NCBI GenBank assembly: GCA_028709565.1
Contig: JAQVWU010000134.1
Span: 1 to 7,497, forward strand
DNA: 7,497 bases
Direction of reading: 5' to 3'
Origin: Eubacteriales bacterium
GTDB lineage: Bacteria > Bacillota > Clostridia > Oscillospirales > CAG-272
The notes under the pieces were generated by a model. The model saw only the letters and a program-made list of their open reading frames with translations. It did not search any database and had not been told where the DNA came from. Positions 5,850-7,497 of this stretch are shown here, one piece after another. Both the position numbers and the translations under genes were made by a program. The number at the start of each line of letters is the position of its first letter. The first letter of the stretch is position 1.

Positions 5850-7497
5850 ATGAAATATGATTTTTCTGTTATTGACAAAAAGTGGCAGTATAAATGGGAT
5901 GAGGCAGAATTATTTAAAGCTAAAGACGACTACACGCTGCCAAAATACTACGCTTTGATTGAATTTCCCTATCCCTCCGGTCAGGGACTCCATATCGGAC
6001 ATCCCCGTCCTTACACGGCGCTGGACATAATTGCGCGTAAAAAGCGCATGCAGCGCTTCAATGTTTTATTTCCGATAGGCTGGGATGCTTTTGGATTGCC
6101 TACAGAAAATTATGCCATACAAAACAAGGTACACCCCGCAATAATAACCAAGAAAAACATTGCCCGCTTTACCGCCCAATTAAAGTCACTCGGTTTTTCC
6201 TTTGATTGGTCGCGCGAAATTAATACAAGCGATCCCGAATATTATAAATGGACACAATGGATTTTTCTTCAGTTATATAAAAACGGTCTCGCATACAAAA
6301 AAGAACTGTCGGTCAATTTCTGCACCTCATGTAAAATCGTCCTTGCAAATGAAGAGGTGGTAAACGGTGCCTGCGAACGCTGCAGCGGTGAAGTAGTACA
6401 CAAGGTTAAAAATCAATGGATGCTGAAAATAACGGCATACGCTCAGCGATTAATTGATGATCTGGCTGATCTCGACTTTATAGAACGGGTCAAGACACAG
6501 GAAATCAATTGGATAGGGCGTTCAGAAGGCGCCGAGGTTAATTTCGGGACGACCACGGGGGATACTATAACGGTATTTACTACAAGACCGGACACTTTAT
6601 TCGGAGCGACATACATGGTTATTTCACCTGAGCATGATTTGTTGGAAAAATGGTCGGATAAGCTCAAAAACATAAACGAAATAAAAGCGTATCAAATTGA
6701 ATCGGCAAAAAAATCCGACTTTGAACGCACCGAACTGACCAAAGAGAAAAACGGAATATGCCTTGACGGTGTAGCCGCGATAAACCCCGTAAACGGAAAT
6801 GAAATACCGATATATATATCCGATTATGTTCTGGCAACTTACGGAACCGGTGCCATTATGGCTGTTCCGGGGCATGACACGCGCGACTGGGAATTTGCTC
6901 GGAAATACGGATTGCCTGTTGTCGAAGTAGTAGGCGGAGGCAATATCGAAGAAGAAGCTTTTACCGATGTCGAAACGGGCATCCTTGTCAATTCGGGATT
7001 TCTCAACGGACTGGAAGTCGCGCAAGCCAAAACAAAAATAATTGATTGGCTTACCGAAAATAAACTGGGTATTAAAAAGGTAAATTATAAATTGCGGGAC
7101 TGGGTTTTTTCCCGTCAGCGTTATTGGGGAGAACCTGTACCAATGGTATTCTGTGAAGACTGCGGCTGGGTTCCGCTGCCCGAAGAAGAACTGCCCTTAA
7201 GATTGCCCGAAGTTGACGCCTATGAACCTACCGAAACCGGCGATTCACCGTTATCTCTCATTACCGATTGGGTCAATACTACCTGTCCCTGCTGCAAGGG
7301 TTTTGCCCGGCGTGAAACCGATACAATGCCTAACTGGGCAGGGTCATCATGGTATTTTTTACGTTATTGCGACCCGAAAAACACCCGGGAACTGGCATCA
7401 AAGGAATCTCTCGATTATTGGATGCCCGTCGACTGGTACAACGGAGGCATGGAGCATGTAACCCTCCATTTACTGTATTCACGTCTTTGGGCCAAGT
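5850..7497 (+). CDS. leuS: Leucyl-tRNA synthetase, N-terminal two thirds (runs off the window)
   Basis: LeuRS charges tRNA-Leu with leucine in the cytoplasm. The frame is open for 549 codons to the window end, against about 800-860 residues for the whole enzyme, so KMSKS and the anticodon-binding domain lie beyond the edge. Visible parts are YPSGQGLHIGH with the HIGH motif at 48-51, GWDAFGLPTEN at 78-87, a zinc-type cysteine set at C158, C161, C175 and C178, and WIGRSEG at 221-227. The CP1 editing domain contains TTRPDTLFG at 244-252 and AVPGHDTRDWEFA at 338-350, with D343 and D346 matching the editing-site aspartates. LRDWVFSRQRYWGEP is at 425-439 by motif order, close to C435. A second set of cysteine pairs lies at C435/C438 and C479/C482, absent from the Bacillus enzyme as I recall it. 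TMPNWAGSSWYFLRY and WYNGGMEH near the end are typical of one clostridial LeuRS type. Post-transfer editing appears intact. Confidence 0.97.
   Translation, partial: MKYDFSVIDKKWQYKWDEAELFKAKDDYTLPKYYALIEFPYPSGQGLHIGHPRPYTALDIIARKKRMQRFNVLFPIGWDAFGLPTENYAIQNKVHPAIITKKNIARFTAQLKSLGFSFDWSREINTSDPEYYKWTQWIFLQLYKNGLAYKKELSVNFCTSCKIVLANEEVVNGACERCSGEVVHKVKNQWMLKITAYAQRLIDDLADLDFIERVKTQEINWIGRSEGAEVNFGTTTGDTITVFTTRPDTLFGATYMVISPEHDLLEKWSDKLKNINEIKAYQIESAKKSDFERTELTKEKNGICLDGVAAINPVNGNEIPIYISDYVLATYGTGAIMAVPGHDTRDWEFARKYGLPVVEVVGGGNIEEEAFTDVETGILVNSGFLNGLEVAQAKTKIIDWLTENKLGIKKVNYKLRDWVFSRQRYWGEPVPMVFCEDCGWVPLPEEELPLRLPEVDAYEPTETGDSPLSLITDWVNTTCPCCKGFARRETDTMPNWAGSSWYFLRYCDPKNTRELASKESLDYWMPVDWYNGGMEHVTLHLLYSRLWAK

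Noticed and set aside
6624..7025. Minus-strand 133-codon frame
   Set aside because: It is antisense to the LeuRS editing domain, whose conserved motifs run through this stretch, so it is a shadow frame.
7213..7461. Plus-strand 82-codon frame with ATG-like start
   Set aside because: It is out of frame with leuS and lies inside conserved LeuRS sequence, with no ribosome binding site or recognisable product.
1..7497. CRISPR array, mobile element, defence or otherwise novel system
   Set aside because: I found no regularly spaced repeats, transposase or integrase, terminal inverted repeats or unknown genes. Every sizeable frame belongs to a known housekeeping family in a familiar order.

Overview
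The window looks like ordinary chromosomal DNA of a Gram-positive, low-to-mid GC bacterium, most likely a member of the Clostridia (possibly Oscillospirales-like). The reasons are the gene order, an FtsY with no long acidic A domain, a LytR-CpsA-Psr wall-assembly protein, a YqeK-type HD hydrolase, and AT-leaning codon use with frequent ATA and AAA codons. Taxonomy is inferred from gene order and family style, not from a marker search. Because the window opens inside one gene and closes inside another, it may be a whole metagenomic contig.

All eight genes lie on the + strand with very small gaps or overlaps and look like a single operon. In order they are: the C-terminal part of smc (18-1340); ftsY (1340-2245, one-base overlap); an RdgB/HAM1 nucleotide-triphosphate pyrophosphatase (2277-2885); nadD (2875-3513, 11-base overlap); yqeK (3554-4171, TTG start); an LCP-family wall ligase (4168-5376, 4-base overlap); rsfS (5401-5805); and leuS (5850-7497), which runs off the right edge. 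No stretch of 300 bases lacks a gene. I see no terminator, RNA gene, repeat array or mobile element, and nothing coding on the minus strand.

The genes form a housekeeping set: chromosome condensation (SMC), co-translational membrane targeting (FtsY), clean-up of non-canonical nucleotides (RdgB), NAD synthesis (NadD), diadenosine tetraphosphate breakdown (YqeK), attachment of wall polymers (LCP), ribosome silencing (RsfS) and leucyl-tRNA charging (LeuRS). Co-transcription would tie growth-related functions together, but no single pathway joins them all.

I did not find a convincing new biological system. The observation most worth checking is at the left edge. The smc coiled-coil frame has an in-frame TAA at 15-17, the other two frames also have stops within the first 13 bases, and no usable start codon follows until an internal ATG at 237. 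This is either an edge or assembly error or a real truncation. A ten-codon reading frame whose stop overlaps the TTG start of yqeK is a second, weaker observation.
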